From positions 1 to 64,000 of the forward strand of contig JAGNKY010000007.1 in NCBI GenBank assembly GCA_017999895.1: a stretch of 64,000 nt of DNA, given 5' to 3'. The notes beneath the pieces were generated by a model. That model worked only from the letters and a program-made list of their open reading frames with translations, was not told the DNA's origin and did not search any database. The translations under genes were made by a program, and so were the position numbers. Of this stretch, positions 55,869 through 64,000 are shown piece by piece. This DNA comes from Bacteroidales bacterium. Lineage in GTDB: Bacteria; Bacteroidota; Bacteroidia; Bacteroidales; VadinHA17. The first letter of the stretch is position 1, and every line of letters begins with the position of its first letter.

Positions 55869-56289
55869 TTTTTCGGGACAAAATTTAAAAATAAAAACTT
55901 TATTTCCTAAAAAACCTGATTATTATCAATTTTACTTATTTTGTAAAAATCTGACTGACTATTTATCTTATCATAAACAACTTATAATCAACATCTTCAA
56001 TTCACTATCACCAAACCGATTATTTATTTAATATTTAACCCGAAAACAGTAGAATTTGTTTCATATAATCAGCACTTATTTCACTATAAAATAGCTATAT
56101 TATTGATATACAAATATATAATTATATTAACCTCTTGAAATAACCCGTCGAATATAGTAAAAATTAATAATCAGGAAGAAAAACGGTCAACCTCCGCCCA
56201 TAAGAGAAATGGAGGAGAAAGAAGCAGAGTAATTTGGAATATTATTATAAATCCATAGCTTTACTAAAATTTTTTTACCCTAATATGAT
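55869..56289. other. 421-bp AT-rich gap without a supported gene
   Basis: This divergent gap lies between the 106-residue gene and the DUF5916 gene. It is AT-rich, and its right part (56141-56220) holds one copy of an imperfect direct repeat that recurs at 59031-59112. CCTCC (56191-56195) and GGAGG (56211-56215) could pair in RNA. No -7 element matching TAnnTTTG exactly was found for either gene. Confidence 0.6.
56141..56220 (+). repeat. Imperfect direct repeat, copy A, upstream of the DUF5916 gene
   Basis: The core GTAAAAATTAATAATCAGG (56157-56175) recurs as GTAAGAATTAATAATCAGG at 59055-59073 (18 of 19 identical). Around it, ACCCGT before, and CAACC and ATAAGAGAA after, also align with the second copy after small gaps. 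It precedes the ATG by about 70 bp. Confidence 0.55.
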
Positions 56290-59001
56290 ATGCTGTTTTT
56301 GAAGAATTATCAGATATTATTACCTGACCAATTTAAGGAATCGTTTAAAATTATGTTGTGTTTTTTGATGTTTACTCCGGGGTTCCAGTTATATGGTCAT
56401 CCTGTTTCATCATTTTTAACTCAGGATTTTAAGCAGGACACTCTTAAGCCTATGAAGACTTCAACAGGGCAACCTGTTTATTTTACCTGCCGCTTATCTA
56501 CTCCACCTCCTGTTATTGACGGAAAACTAAATGATGAATGTTGGAAGAGAGGCACATGGGCCGATAACTATCATCAGTTTATTCCTAACGAGGGAGCTGA
56601 ACCCACATATCCAACTTACCTGAATATTCAGTATGACGACAAATACCTCTATGTTGCCATACGTGCCGTTGACGGTGAGCCTGAGAAGATTTTAAGGATG
56701 GCAGGGGGACGCGACGAGCTTGTAGGTGATATGGTCGGAGTCACATTTGACAGTTACCGGAACTACAAAACTGGTTTTGAATTTACGGTGACTGCATGGG
56801 GACAAAAGGTTGACCTTGTGCTGTTCAATCCAATGGATTGGGACTTTAACTGGAATGCTGTATGGAAAGTAAAAACCGGAATGGAAGATTCAGCATGGGT
56901 AGCCGAATATGAGATACCGTTCAGCCAGCTACGTTATAGTAACAAAAAGGAGCAAGTGTGGGGTATGCATTCCTGGAGATGGATAGCACGTCTTTCCGAG
57001 GAGAGCGACTGGGAGCAACAAACCAAAAGCGGACCCGGTATGCTCTATAATTTTGGCGAACTAAGGGGTATAGAAAACTTAAAACGGTCGCGCAGAATTG
57101 AAATTATGCCTTTTACTCTGGGAAGCCTTGAGACGATGAAAAAAGAGGAAAAGAATCCTTTTACGAAAAATGGAAAGGAATGGGGCGGAAATGCCGGACT
57201 GGATGCAAAAATCGGAGTTTCAAGCAATTTTACAATAGATTTGACTATAAACCCCGATTTTGGACAGGTAGAATCAGATCCTTCGGTAATGAACCTGACG
57301 GCCTTTGAGACTTTCTACCAGGAAAAAAGACCTTTCTTTCTGGAAGGCCTTACAATCTTCGATTATAAATTTGAAAACCAAAGCCTTTTTTATTCGAGAC
57401 GTATCGGCCATGCTCCTTCACTTATTCCGGAATCGAATGATACAACATTCGTTAAGTCGCCTGATAAAACAACAATACTTTCAGCCCTTAAATTCAGCGG
57501 AACAACTTCAAATGGATTATCTGTCGGTATAATTCAAAGTCTGACGGCTAATGAAAAAGCTCAGATAAGTAACCCTGAGGGAAACATTTTCAAAAAACCG
57601 GTTGAGCCTCTTACCAGCTATACTGTTGCACGCATACAGAAAGGATATAATGCCGGAAATACATTCATAGGCGGTATAGTCACATCGGTAAACCGGTTCA
57701 TCAATGACTCGTCTTTGGAATCACTCAGTAGAAATGCCTTTACCGGCGGCCTCGATTTACTGCACTACTGGCACGACAAAGAGTATTATATTGATACCCG
57801 CATTATCGGAAGTCATATCAACGGAAGCAGTGAATCAATAACTGCTCTGCAGGAATCTTCAGCCCGCTATTTCCAGAGGCCTGATGCAGGCTATCTCCAT
57901 TATGATACTGCAAGCCGACATCTTAATGGATATGGCGGCACTTTCAAAATCGGCAAGCTGACCAAAGTAAACTGGAAATACTCTACAAGCGTCACCTGGC
58001 TGTCGCCGGGAATCGAGCTCAACGACCTTGGTTACATGATTTATGCCGACCAGATAAAAAATGACAATGAAATCCTGTATCAGATAGTTAAACCGGTTTC
58101 AATATTTCATTCATATAGCATTAAACTCAATCAATTCAATACGTGGAACTTCAAAGGAACATACCTTGGCTCAGGAGGAATAATATCTTTTATTTCGGAA
58201 TTTAAGAATAACTGGACTTTCAATACAAGCCTGACTTATCAGAGTAATTCAATTGATACGAGGTTCCTTAGAGGCGGACCTCAAATGAGGCTGCCGTTCA
58301 CAATTGAGGAATCAGGTATATTATCAACCGACCCGTCAAAAAAAGCTATCTTTAATTTTTCTTATGACTATCAGGGAAGAGGCAACAACTCCGCCTCACG
58401 TTATTTAGTAGAGCCGGCTGTTACAGTAAGGCCGTTTCAGATTCTAAAGCTGGGAGTCTCTGTCAGCATAATGAATAACCATGATTTACTTCAGTATATA
58501 TCAACTTCCGATTATTTATCAAATAAACGCTATATTCTTGGTACTCTCGATCAAAAGACCATAGGTTTAACCTTCAGAGCCGATCTGAATATCACACCTG
58601 AGCTCTCATTCCAATATTATGGAAGTCCCTTTGTCTCGCGTGGTATCTATTCCGAATTCAAATATATTACAGATCCGGATGCAAAAAAATTCAACGACAG
58701 GTTCATACTTTACGATAATGCCCAACTTGATAACGGCTTATATGGCCTTGACGAGAATAAGGATATGATTCCGGATTACTATATCGTAAATCCTGATTTT
58801 AATTTCCATCAGTTCCGTTCGAATATGGTTGCAAAATGGGAATATCGCCCGGGTTCTTTTCTCTATCTGGTATGGTCGAACGAAATGACCGGTTATTCAA
58901 AACTATCTCATGCTTCCTATGGCGAATCTCTGGATCAACTGAGCAAAGTTTTTCCAAACAATGTGTTTCTTATAAAACTAAGTTACTGGTTTTCGTTATA
59001 G
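56290..59001 (+). CDS. DUF5916 outer-membrane protein with CBM9-like domain
   Basis: The 903-residue protein has a hydrophobic N-terminal segment (~10-40), a CBM9-like domain (PPPVIDGKLNDECWKRGTWADN, ~75-100, with YDDKYLYVAIRAVDG) and a C-terminal DUF5916 barrel: NPDFGQVESDPSVMNLTAFETFYQEKRPFFLEG and FSRRIGHAPSLIP-like strands, ending in an aromatic residue (SYWFSL). It is probably located at the outer membrane and may bind or import a glycan or peptide; function is not known. Flanked by imperfect direct repeats. Confidence 0.85.
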   Translation: MLFLKNYQILLPDQFKESFKIMLCFLMFTPGFQLYGHPVSSFLTQDFKQDTLKPMKTSTGQPVYFTCRLSTPPPVIDGKLNDECWKRGTWADNYHQFIPNEGAEPTYPTYLNIQYDDKYLYVAIRAVDGEPEKILRMAGGRDELVGDMVGVTFDSYRNYKTGFEFTVTAWGQKVDLVLFNPMDWDFNWNAVWKVKTGMEDSAWVAEYEIPFSQLRYSNKKEQVWGMHSWRWIARLSEESDWEQQTKSGPGMLYNFGELRGIENLKRSRRIEIMPFTLGSLETMKKEEKNPFTKNGKEWGGNAGLDAKIGVSSNFTIDLTINPDFGQVESDPSVMNLTAFETFYQEKRPFFLEGLTIFDYKFENQSLFYSRRIGHAPSLIPESNDTTFVKSPDKTTILSALKFSGTTSNGLSVGIIQSLTANEKAQISNPEGNIFKKPVEPLTSYTVARIQKGYNAGNTFIGGIVTSVNRFINDSSLESLSRNAFTGGLDLLHYWHDKEYYIDTRIIGSHINGSSESITALQESSARYFQRPDAGYLHYDTASRHLNGYGGTFKIGKLTKVNWKYSTSVTWLSPGIELNDLGYMIYADQIKNDNEILYQIVKPVSIFHSYSIKLNQFNTWNFKGTYLGSGGIISFISEFKNNWTFNTSLTYQSNSIDTRFLRGGPQMRLPFTIEESGILSTDPSKKAIFNFSYDYQGRGNNSASRYLVEPAVTVRPFQILKLGVSVSIMNNHDLLQYISTSDYLSNKRYILGTLDQKTIGLTFRADLNITPELSFQYYGSPFVSRGIYSEFKYITDPDAKKFNDRFILYDNAQLDNGLYGLDENKDMIPDYYIVNPDFNFHQFRSNMVAKWEYRPGSFLYLVWSNEMTGYSKLSHASYGESLDQLSKVFPNNVFLIKLSYWFSL

Positions 59002-59030
59002 CTGTAAAAACTCTGGCAATAATGTATTAA

Positions 59031-59132
59031 ATCACCCGTAAACTCGTAGAATAAGTAAGAATTAATAATCAGGGGAAAACAGGCAACCACAATATATAAG
59101 AGAAGGAGAGATTGGGCGAACGGGAGATTGGG
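59031..59132 (+). repeat. Imperfect direct repeat, copy B, with tandem GAGATTGGG
   Basis: This is the counterpart of 56141-56220 just downstream of the DUF5916 gene (core 59055-59073). It is followed by GAGATTGGG at 59108-59116 and 59124-59132 (16-bp period). GAAGGAGAGAT at 59102-59112 also opens the element at 3057. Confidence 0.5.
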
Positions 59133-59149
59133 AAAAATGTCTATTTGTT

Positions 59150-60244
59150 TTAGATTACCTTACTAACCCGGTTAAAATAGTGTTTCGAATCGCCCCATTC
59201 GTCATGAACCACTTCCATGCCGGCAAAGGTGCTTCCGGTTTTCAGGGCGTTCTGGCACTCCAGACTATCCTCTTCATTTAACGGTTTATTTTCATATAGT
59301 TTATAACTGCCTCTGTATTTTGCCGGAGTGATATTGGGCATTACAATGTTTGCTCCTATTTTTATTGCTTTTCCCCTTCCTGAAGGTTCTATGGCCTGAA
59401 GGGCAGTAGCGGCAACAATATTAATGTCTTTCATCATAATTCTAAGAACGGCAATCATTTTAAGTGTAAGGTCGAGTCTTTCTTCGGGAGGAAGCAGCAA
59501 ACCCGAATATTTCATAAATGGTGTGTCGGGATGTTCGATGTAAGGGCCCATGCCGCACATATCAATATCGAATTCCTTCATAAACAGCAAATCAGATGCA
59601 AGATCCTCAATTGTTTGAAAAGGCAGACCAATCATAACGCCGGTACCCGTCTGGTAGCCAATATCTTGGAGCGATTTAAGGCAAGCAAGTCTCCTGTCGA
59701 AGTTATGTTTTCCATCATCGGGATGTATCTTTTTGTAAAGTTCCTTTTCGGATGCTTCAATTCTTAGCAGATAACGGTGTGCGCCGGCATCGAACCACTT
59801 TTTGTAAACCTCAGGTTTTTGCTCTCCTACAGAAAGAGTTATTCCAAGTCGCCCGCCTGACATTTTATTGATATTTTCCAGCAGCCTCGTTATCCTTTCT
59901 GTGAAAGCCTCGCTTTCAACTTCTCCGGATTGTAGAGCTATTGAACCATAATGGTTTTCGAGCGCAAATTTTGCTGCAGCAAGTATCTCATCATCCGAAA
60001 GAGTATATCTTGTAATGTTTTTATTTCCCCTCCTTATCCCGCAGTAAAGACAATTTTTGCTACAGACATTTGAAAATTCAATAAGGCCTCTGAACCATAT
60101 TTTATTGCCGATATACCTTTCCCTTATTTCAGCAGCTTTTCTGAAAAGCATCGCTTCCTCCTCTCCTTCTGTTTCGAGCAATGCAGTAATATCTTCTTTT
60201 GAAAGCTCTTCCTTCCGAAGTATATCATCAATAGCCTGATTCAT
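59150..60244 (-). CDS. hydE: [FeFe]-hydrogenase maturation radical SAM enzyme HydE
   Basis: The 364-residue protein has the radical SAM CX3CX2C cluster at Cys61, 65 and 68 (CSKNCLYCG), RRGNKNITRYTLSDDE, LQSGEVES, LSVGEQKPEVYKKWFDAGAHRYLLRIE and a GMGPYIEHPDTP segment characteristic of HydE. It takes part in building the CO/CN-ligated H-cluster. It lies 74 bp after hydG in the same direction, with a 7-bp-period spacer between them. HydF is not in the window. Confidence 0.92.
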   Translation of the reverse strand: MNQAIDDILRKEELSKEDITALLETEGEEEAMLFRKAAEIRERYIGNKIWFRGLIEFSNVCSKNCLYCGIRRGNKNITRYTLSDDEILAAAKFALENHYGSIALQSGEVESEAFTERITRLLENINKMSGGRLGITLSVGEQKPEVYKKWFDAGAHRYLLRIEASEKELYKKIHPDDGKHNFDRRLACLKSLQDIGYQTGTGVMIGLPFQTIEDLASDLLFMKEFDIDMCGMGPYIEHPDTPFMKYSGLLLPPEERLDLTLKMIAVLRIMMKDINIVAATALQAIEPSGRGKAIKIGANIVMPNITPAKYRGSYKLYENKPLNEEDSLECQNALKTGSTFAGMEVVHDEWGDSKHYFNRVSKVI

Positions 60245-60261
60245 GTTTGGAAGATTCAGAG

Positions 60262-60300
60262 TTATTAACGTTCAACGTTTCTCGTTTGGAGTTTTCAGGA
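60262..60300 (-). repeat. Degenerate heptad spacer between hydG and hydE
   Basis: On the plus strand CGTTCAA, CGTTTCT and CGTTTGG follow each other from ~60270 at a 7-bp period; the minus strand recalls the CGTAAAA series at 3214-3234. The whole hydG-hydE spacer is only 74 bp. Confidence 0.35.
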
Positions 60301-60318
60301 CTAATAATAATTATCTTG

Positions 60319-61743
60319 TTAAAAATACAAATCTCTTTCTCCTGCCTTGATTTTTTCGATTTTCTCCTTTGTTTTTCTCATTATAGTCGGGTCGAGCGTC
60401 TGAAGATTCTTTTCTACGATTCCCCATCCCTTTTCTGCAACATCGTCAGGTGCATAATCACAAATATATTCCGAGAGTGTGAGAATTGCATTCGGAGTGC
60501 AGAAACGCTTAATGAATCCCGGAACAGAGAATTCCATAAAATGCTCGCCGGTACGGCCTGCCCTGTAACATGATGTACAGAAAGAAGGAATATAATCATC
60601 TTCAAGCAGTTCATCAATAACTTCGGAAAGCGAACGGGAATCACCGATCCTGAACTGTTCGCGGTTAAGTTGTTGTTGATCATCCTTGGCTTCGGAATAT
60701 TTTCCGATTTCAATCTTTGTTCCGCCGTCAATCTGTGAAACTCCGTAACTGATCACTTCGCGCCTCAAGTCAGGATTTTCTCTTGCAGTGAGTATCATGC
60801 CGGTATAAGGCACAGCAAGGCGAAGTATTGCCACAAACTTTTTAAAATCCTCGTCATTTACAAGGTAGTCGTTTCTTATATTGAGGTCGAGGGAATCTTT
60901 TATTCTGGGAAAGGAAATTGTATGAGGCCCTACATTATAGCAGGCTTCGAGATGATTTGTATGCCTCACCAGTCCCAGCACTTCGAACCGCCAGTCGTAA
61001 AGTCCGAAAAGTGCTCCTATCCCCACGTCGTCAATGCCGGCTTCCTGGGCTCTGTCGAGTGCCGTTAGTCTCCACACATAATCCCTTTTCTTTCCTCCCA
61101 GATGATACCACGAGTATGCCTCGGGATGATAAGTCTCCTGAAATATCTGATATGTGCCTATACCTGCCTCTTTTACCTTTCTAAAGCCTTCGATGTCGAA
61201 AGGTGCCGCATTGATATTGACTCTTCTTATCTCACCCTTCTCTTTTTTAACACTGTAAACGAGTCGAACGGTATGAGCTATGTATTCAGGGGAATACTCG
61301 GGATGTTCTCCGTACACAAGTATAAGGCGTTTCTGACCGTTATCTTCCAGCGCTTCGACATCATTTTTCAGCTCATCGTCCGTAAGAGTTTTTCTTATGG
61401 CCTCTTTATTAGTCACCCTGAATCCGCAATACTGGCAATTGTTGGTGCATTTGTTTCCTATATAAAGCGGGGCAAACAACACTATCCTGTTCCCGTAAAT
61501 TCTCTTTTTCAACTCCCGAGCACCCTCTCTTATCTCTTCCATCAGCTCCGTCCCTGAAGAATTTACCAGAACGGCAGTTTCTTTAAGAGTCAGACGCTGT
61601 TTGTCGAGCGACTTCGCAATTATATCCCTTACCTGGTGTTTATCGGCTTTAGTCTCCCTGATAAGCGACCATATTTCATCGGGATCTATAAAAGGCTGCA
61701 TTCTTTTATCAGGGATGCTAAGCTTTTCAGGATTAAACTTCAT
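60319..61743 (-). CDS. hydG: [FeFe]-hydrogenase maturation radical SAM tyrosine lyase HydG
   Basis: The 474-residue protein has the N-terminal CX3CX2C at Cys99, 103 and 106 (CTNNCQYCG), the ThiH-like core (LVYGEHPEYSPEYI, VNINAAPFDIEG, QIFQETYHPEAYSWYHLGG, GIGALFGLYDWRFEVLG) and the C-terminal CTSCYRAGRTGEHF cluster motif, which binds the second 4Fe-4S cluster. It cleaves tyrosine to give CO and cyanide for the H-cluster. The -7 element at 61770-61777 is 27 bp upstream. Confidence 0.95.
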   Translation of the reverse strand: MKFNPEKLSIPDKRMQPFIDPDEIWSLIRETKADKHQVRDIIAKSLDKQRLTLKETAVLVNSSGTELMEEIREGARELKKRIYGNRIVLFAPLYIGNKCTNNCQYCGFRVTNKEAIRKTLTDDELKNDVEALEDNGQKRLILVYGEHPEYSPEYIAHTVRLVYSVKKEKGEIRRVNINAAPFDIEGFRKVKEAGIGTYQIFQETYHPEAYSWYHLGGKKRDYVWRLTALDRAQEAGIDDVGIGALFGLYDWRFEVLGLVRHTNHLEACYNVGPHTISFPRIKDSLDLNIRNDYLVNDEDFKKFVAILRLAVPYTGMILTARENPDLRREVISYGVSQIDGGTKIEIGKYSEAKDDQQQLNREQFRIGDSRSLSEVIDELLEDDYIPSFCTSCYRAGRTGEHFMEFSVPGFIKRFCTPNAILTLSEYICDYAPDDVAEKGWGIVEKNLQTLDPTIMRKTKEKIEKIKAGERDLYF

Positions 61744-61769
61744 TTTCGTAAAATTTAGAAAACAAACTA

Positions 61770-61777
61770 CAAAGTTA
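61770..61777 (-). promoter_or_regulatory. -7 element for hydG (TAACTTTG)
   Basis: The minus strand reads TAACTTTG, an exact TAnnTTTG match 27 bp upstream of the hydG ATG at 61743. Confidence 0.55.
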
Positions 61778-61910
61778 AGAATAAATATTTACAGTTGATT
61801 TTTTCTGTCCATTAGCTTTTATGACGTTTTACGTATAACAATGAAATCGTAAAAAAGTTAAATGCCGAAACACTATTTTGTTTTAATAGTATCCTGAAAA
61901 GAAAATAAAG

Positions 61911-61918
61911 TAATTTTG
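61911..61918 (+). promoter_or_regulatory. -7 element for the metallophosphoesterase (TAATTTTG)
   Basis: TAATTTTG is an exact TAnnTTTG match 17 bp before the ATG at 61935. A TTTG at 61877-61880 is too far to be its -33 box (30 bp). Confidence 0.55.
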
Positions 61919-61934
61919 CCGGAAATTTTCAAAA

Positions 61935-63116
61935 ATGCTTCTTGTAATTCTCATAGTTACGGAGATTCTGACTTTTTCAATCCTCATCAAGCAATATAAG
62001 GGCCGGTCAAAAACAAAGTACTATATTTCTATGATTGTAAATACAATCCTGAGTATTTATTTATGGATGCATTACATTGAAATATCTTCCTGGAAAGGTT
62101 TCCCTGATTATCCTTACAATATATGGCTTAGAATGAACCTCAATGCAGCTTTCTGCGCTATTCTTTTTCCAAGAATTCTGCTTATCATATTGCATTTTAC
62201 AGGCGTGCTTATAAATATTAAACAAGGGGGTTATTCTCGTGGATTAACCAGCACAGGGCTGATTATATGGATTGTGGTTCTGGTAGTTGTTATTACCGGA
62301 AGTATAAGAGGAAGATTCAATGTTAAAACAGAATTCGTTACAGTTTATAAAGAAGGTCTTCATTCTGATCTCGAGGGATTTACAATAGCTCTGATTTCAG
62401 ATTTACATCTTGCCGGTTTTTATGGCCGGGAAAATTTTATAAAGAAACAAATGGATGAAATCAATAGCTACTCGCCCGATATAATCGTCAACTCAGGTGA
62501 TTTCATAAGTTACGGATGGCAGGAATATGGCAGGATGGATACTATTCTGTCTCATGCGGAAGGCAGACTTGGAAATTTTGCCGTATTCGGCAATCACGAT
62601 ATGGGATTTTACCATCCTTTGTTCACTTATGCTGAACGTGAATCGCATATTTTGAAAATGAGAGAGCTTATAAAAAATTCAGGTTATCATTTGCTTATTG
62701 ATGAAAACGATACAATCAAAAAAGGTGATGCAGTAGTTGCAATTGCAGGTATAACTACCAACGGCCGTCACGGACATATAAAATATGGAAATCTCCAGAA
62801 AGCCATTCAGGGAACTTCTGATGCAGACCTTACTATTCTGATATCCCACGACCCGAATCACTGGGAGAAACAGGTCAAAGGAAAAACAAGTGTAGATATT
62901 ACACTTGCAGGGCATACACACGGCATGCAGACAGGGATTCGTTTAGAAAATTTTAGATGGAGCCCTTCGAAATATTTCTATCCATGCTGGAATGGGTTAT
63001 ATAAAGAAGGAAATCAATATCTGTATGTGAACAGAGGATTTGGTGTATTAAGTATGCCATTCAGAATAGGAATGCCGCCTGAAATAACAATAATAAAAAT
63101 GACGGGCAGCCAATAA
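61935..63116 (+). CDS. Membrane-anchored metallophosphoesterase
   Basis: The 393-residue protein has four N-terminal hydrophobic segments (~1-125) and then a calcineurin-like phosphoesterase domain: ISDLHL (metal-binding D and H), VNSGDFISYGW, FGNHDMG, LISHDP and LAGHTHGMQTG, in the family order and spacing. It resembles YaeI-type enzymes, some of which hydrolyse UDP-diacylglucosamine or other phospho-lipids; the substrate is not shown. The stop codon lies inside a terminator hairpin. Confidence 0.9.
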   Translation: MLLVILIVTEILTFSILIKQYKGRSKTKYYISMIVNTILSIYLWMHYIEISSWKGFPDYPYNIWLRMNLNAAFCAILFPRILLIILHFTGVLINIKQGGYSRGLTSTGLIIWIVVLVVVITGSIRGRFNVKTEFVTVYKEGLHSDLEGFTIALISDLHLAGFYGRENFIKKQMDEINSYSPDIIVNSGDFISYGWQEYGRMDTILSHAEGRLGNFAVFGNHDMGFYHPLFTYAERESHILKMRELIKNSGYHLLIDENDTIKKGDAVVAIAGITTNGRHGHIKYGNLQKAIQGTSDADLTILISHDPNHWEKQVKGKTSVDITLAGHTHGMQTGIRLENFRWSPSKYFYPCWNGLYKEGNQYLYVNRGFGVLSMPFRIGMPPEITIIKMTGSQ

Positions 63117-63125
63117 CTGCCCGTC
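63101..63125 (+). terminator. Hairpin enclosing the metallophosphoesterase stop codon
   Basis: GACGGGCAG (63101-63109) is exactly complementary to CTGCCCGTC (63117-63125) with a 7-nt loop CCAATAA that contains the TAA stop. The tail is only moderately U-rich. Confidence 0.65.
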
Positions 63126-63131
63126 ACACTA

Positions 63132-63221
63132 TTCTCTGCTGTCTTTCAGGTGCCTGCTGTTCGTTAATTCGTAATTTATATATGGCCGTTTTATGAACAA
63201 ACCAACCACCACAGCAGAGAA
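63132..63221. repeat. 11-bp inverted repeat in the convergent gap
   Basis: TTCTCTGCTGT (63132-63142) is exactly complementary to ACAGCAGAGAA (63211-63221), separated by 68 bp. It lies between the convergent metallophosphoesterase and beta-CASP genes. The remainder of the 280-bp gap is AT-rich without a supported gene. Confidence 0.5.
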
Positions 63222-63396
63222 CGATCCCCTGAAAAAAACCTATATTATTTGACAAATCAAAATGCCTTTGTATTTCATATTTATTTGAATTTATGTTTTT
63301 TTAACACTTATTTTCCGGAATCTCGGGGTTATAAATTGTTGAGCCAATATCTTTAATGCAACAAGCATTTGTATTTATTAATCGAAAATGAAATTC

Positions 63397-64000
63397 TCAA
63401 ATCTCAAACTCCTGACCTTTTGAAGGAATTTCAATATTTCTGAAGCCAGCCTCAATAAGTTTCTCAGAATAAAATTTCTGTGCTTCATATTCGCCATGCA
63501 CCAGAAACACTTTCCTAATTGATTCAGCATCCTGGCATTTGAGAAACGCAAGCAATTCACCATAATCCCCGTGTCCGCTGAACGATTCAATTTTTCTTAT
63601 ATCGGCTCTCACAGGGTAAACCGTGCCGTGTATCGAGACTTCCTCTGCTCCCGCCAGAATTCTTGCACCGAGAGTCTGCGGCGCACAGTATCCTACAGCC
63701 AGAACGGTATTTTTTTTGTCGGAGATGCTGTTTGCAAGATGGTGTTTCACGCGGCCTGCTTCCATCATGCCTGATGCTGAAATAATTATACAGGGTTTTT
63801 TATAATCATTAAGTCTTTTTGAATCTTCTTCCTTCGTAATATAGAATAGTTTATTAAAGCCAAACGGGTCGGGTTCGCTTTCGACCGATTTAAGGATATC
63901 GGAGTTCAGACATTCCGGATGGATCCTGAAAATTTCAGTTGCATTAACAGCAAGAGGGCTGTCAACGAACACCTCAATATTTGGAAAAAGTCCGTTTGTG
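63397..64000 (-). CDS. MBL-fold beta-CASP RNA-processing-type metallohydrolase, 5'-truncated
   Basis: Only the C-terminal ~201 residues are present; the frame stays open to the right edge and the GTG at 63972 is internal. It shows the beta-CASP part of RNase J/CPSF-like metallo-beta-lactamases: FVDSPLAVNATEIF, CIIISASGMMEAGRVKHHL, LAVGYCAPQTLGARIL, FSGHGDYGELLAFL and KVFLVHGEYEA, the last supplying conserved metal-coordinating His residues. It probably is a ribonuclease with an RNA-specificity domain. It is convergent with the metallophosphoesterase. Confidence 0.9.
   Translation of the reverse strand, partial: TNGLFPNIEVFVDSPLAVNATEIFRIHPECLNSDILKSVESEPDPFGFNKLFYITKEEDSKRLNDYKKPCIIISASGMMEAGRVKHHLANSISDKKNTVLAVGYCAPQTLGARILAGAEEVSIHGTVYPVRADIRKIESFSGHGDYGELLAFLKCQDAESIRKVFLVHGEYEAQKFYSEKLIEAGFRNIEIPSKGQEFEI

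Noticed and set aside
63133..63220. Inverted repeat as insertion-sequence ends
   Set aside because: The 68-bp interior holds no transposase and there is no visible target-site duplication.

Overview
The window reads as the chromosome of an anaerobic, carbohydrate-degrading member of the Bacteroidota (Bacteroidales-like). This rests on a SusC/SusD pair with a hybrid two-component sensor, GldF/GldG, DUF3078 and DUF5916 proteins, and repeated TAnnTTTG-type -7 promoter elements with no obvious Shine-Dalgarno sequences. Maturases for [FeFe]-hydrogenase (HydE, HydG) and a four-part 2-oxoacid:ferredoxin oxidoreductase point to anaerobic, hydrogen-evolving or ferredoxin-based metabolism. MqnA suggests menaquinone made through the futalosine pathway. 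Species cannot be named from the sequence alone.

Region 1 (1-8442, + strand) is a uronate catabolic cluster. It holds a 5'-truncated SDR mannonate oxidoreductase, a LarA-family (nickel-pincer) racemase/epimerase homologue, a Gfo/Idh/MocA oxidoreductase, 6-phosphogluconate dehydrogenase, a hexuronate-type MFS permease, a LacI-type regulator and a tagaturonate epimerase (UxaE). Taken together the enzymes suggest a route galacturonate > tagaturonate > fructuronate > mannonate > gluconate > 6-phosphogluconate > ribulose-5-phosphate, with the LarA homologue catalysing the C2 epimerisation. This is inference; the first isomerase, the gluconate kinase, the NPN-cofactor genes and any UxuA lie outside the window or do not exist.

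Region 2 (8581-26116) is a pectin-type polysaccharide utilisation locus. On the minus strand the order is GH28 > susC > susD > (14-bp hairpin) > GH105 > GH95 > GH2, and a divergent 1465-residue hybrid two-component regulator reads on the plus strand. The divergent promoter region has a direct repeat with a 22-bp period that could be its operator. GH28 and GH105 would release galacturonate-type sugars that feed region 1. A tRNA-Val(CAC) gene and a GH92 mannosidase follow.

Region 3 (28.6-52.8 kb) is mostly housekeeping: an MsbA-like ABC exporter with purB, mqnA, a 75-residue helix-turn-helix-like protein with its own promoter element and terminator, an FAH-family hydrolase, dnaN, a gldF-gldG-DUF4340 operon, a surE-98aa-lpxB-spoIID operon, a pheT-macro domain-UbiA operon, a GNAT-like protein, a DUF3078 outer-membrane protein, a MATE exporter, and yicC-gmk-nadD.

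Region 4 (52.9-64.0 kb) has the 2-oxoacid oxidoreductase operon with an unrecognised 106-residue leader gene, a DUF5916/CBM9-like outer-membrane protein flanked by imperfect direct repeats, hydG-hydE, a membrane metallophosphoesterase and a beta-CASP metallo-beta-lactamase protein cut by the right edge. No CRISPR array, insertion sequence or rRNA was seen. Intergenic spaces carry 7-bp-period low-complexity repeats and several strong hairpins, two of which include the stop codon of the gene they terminate.
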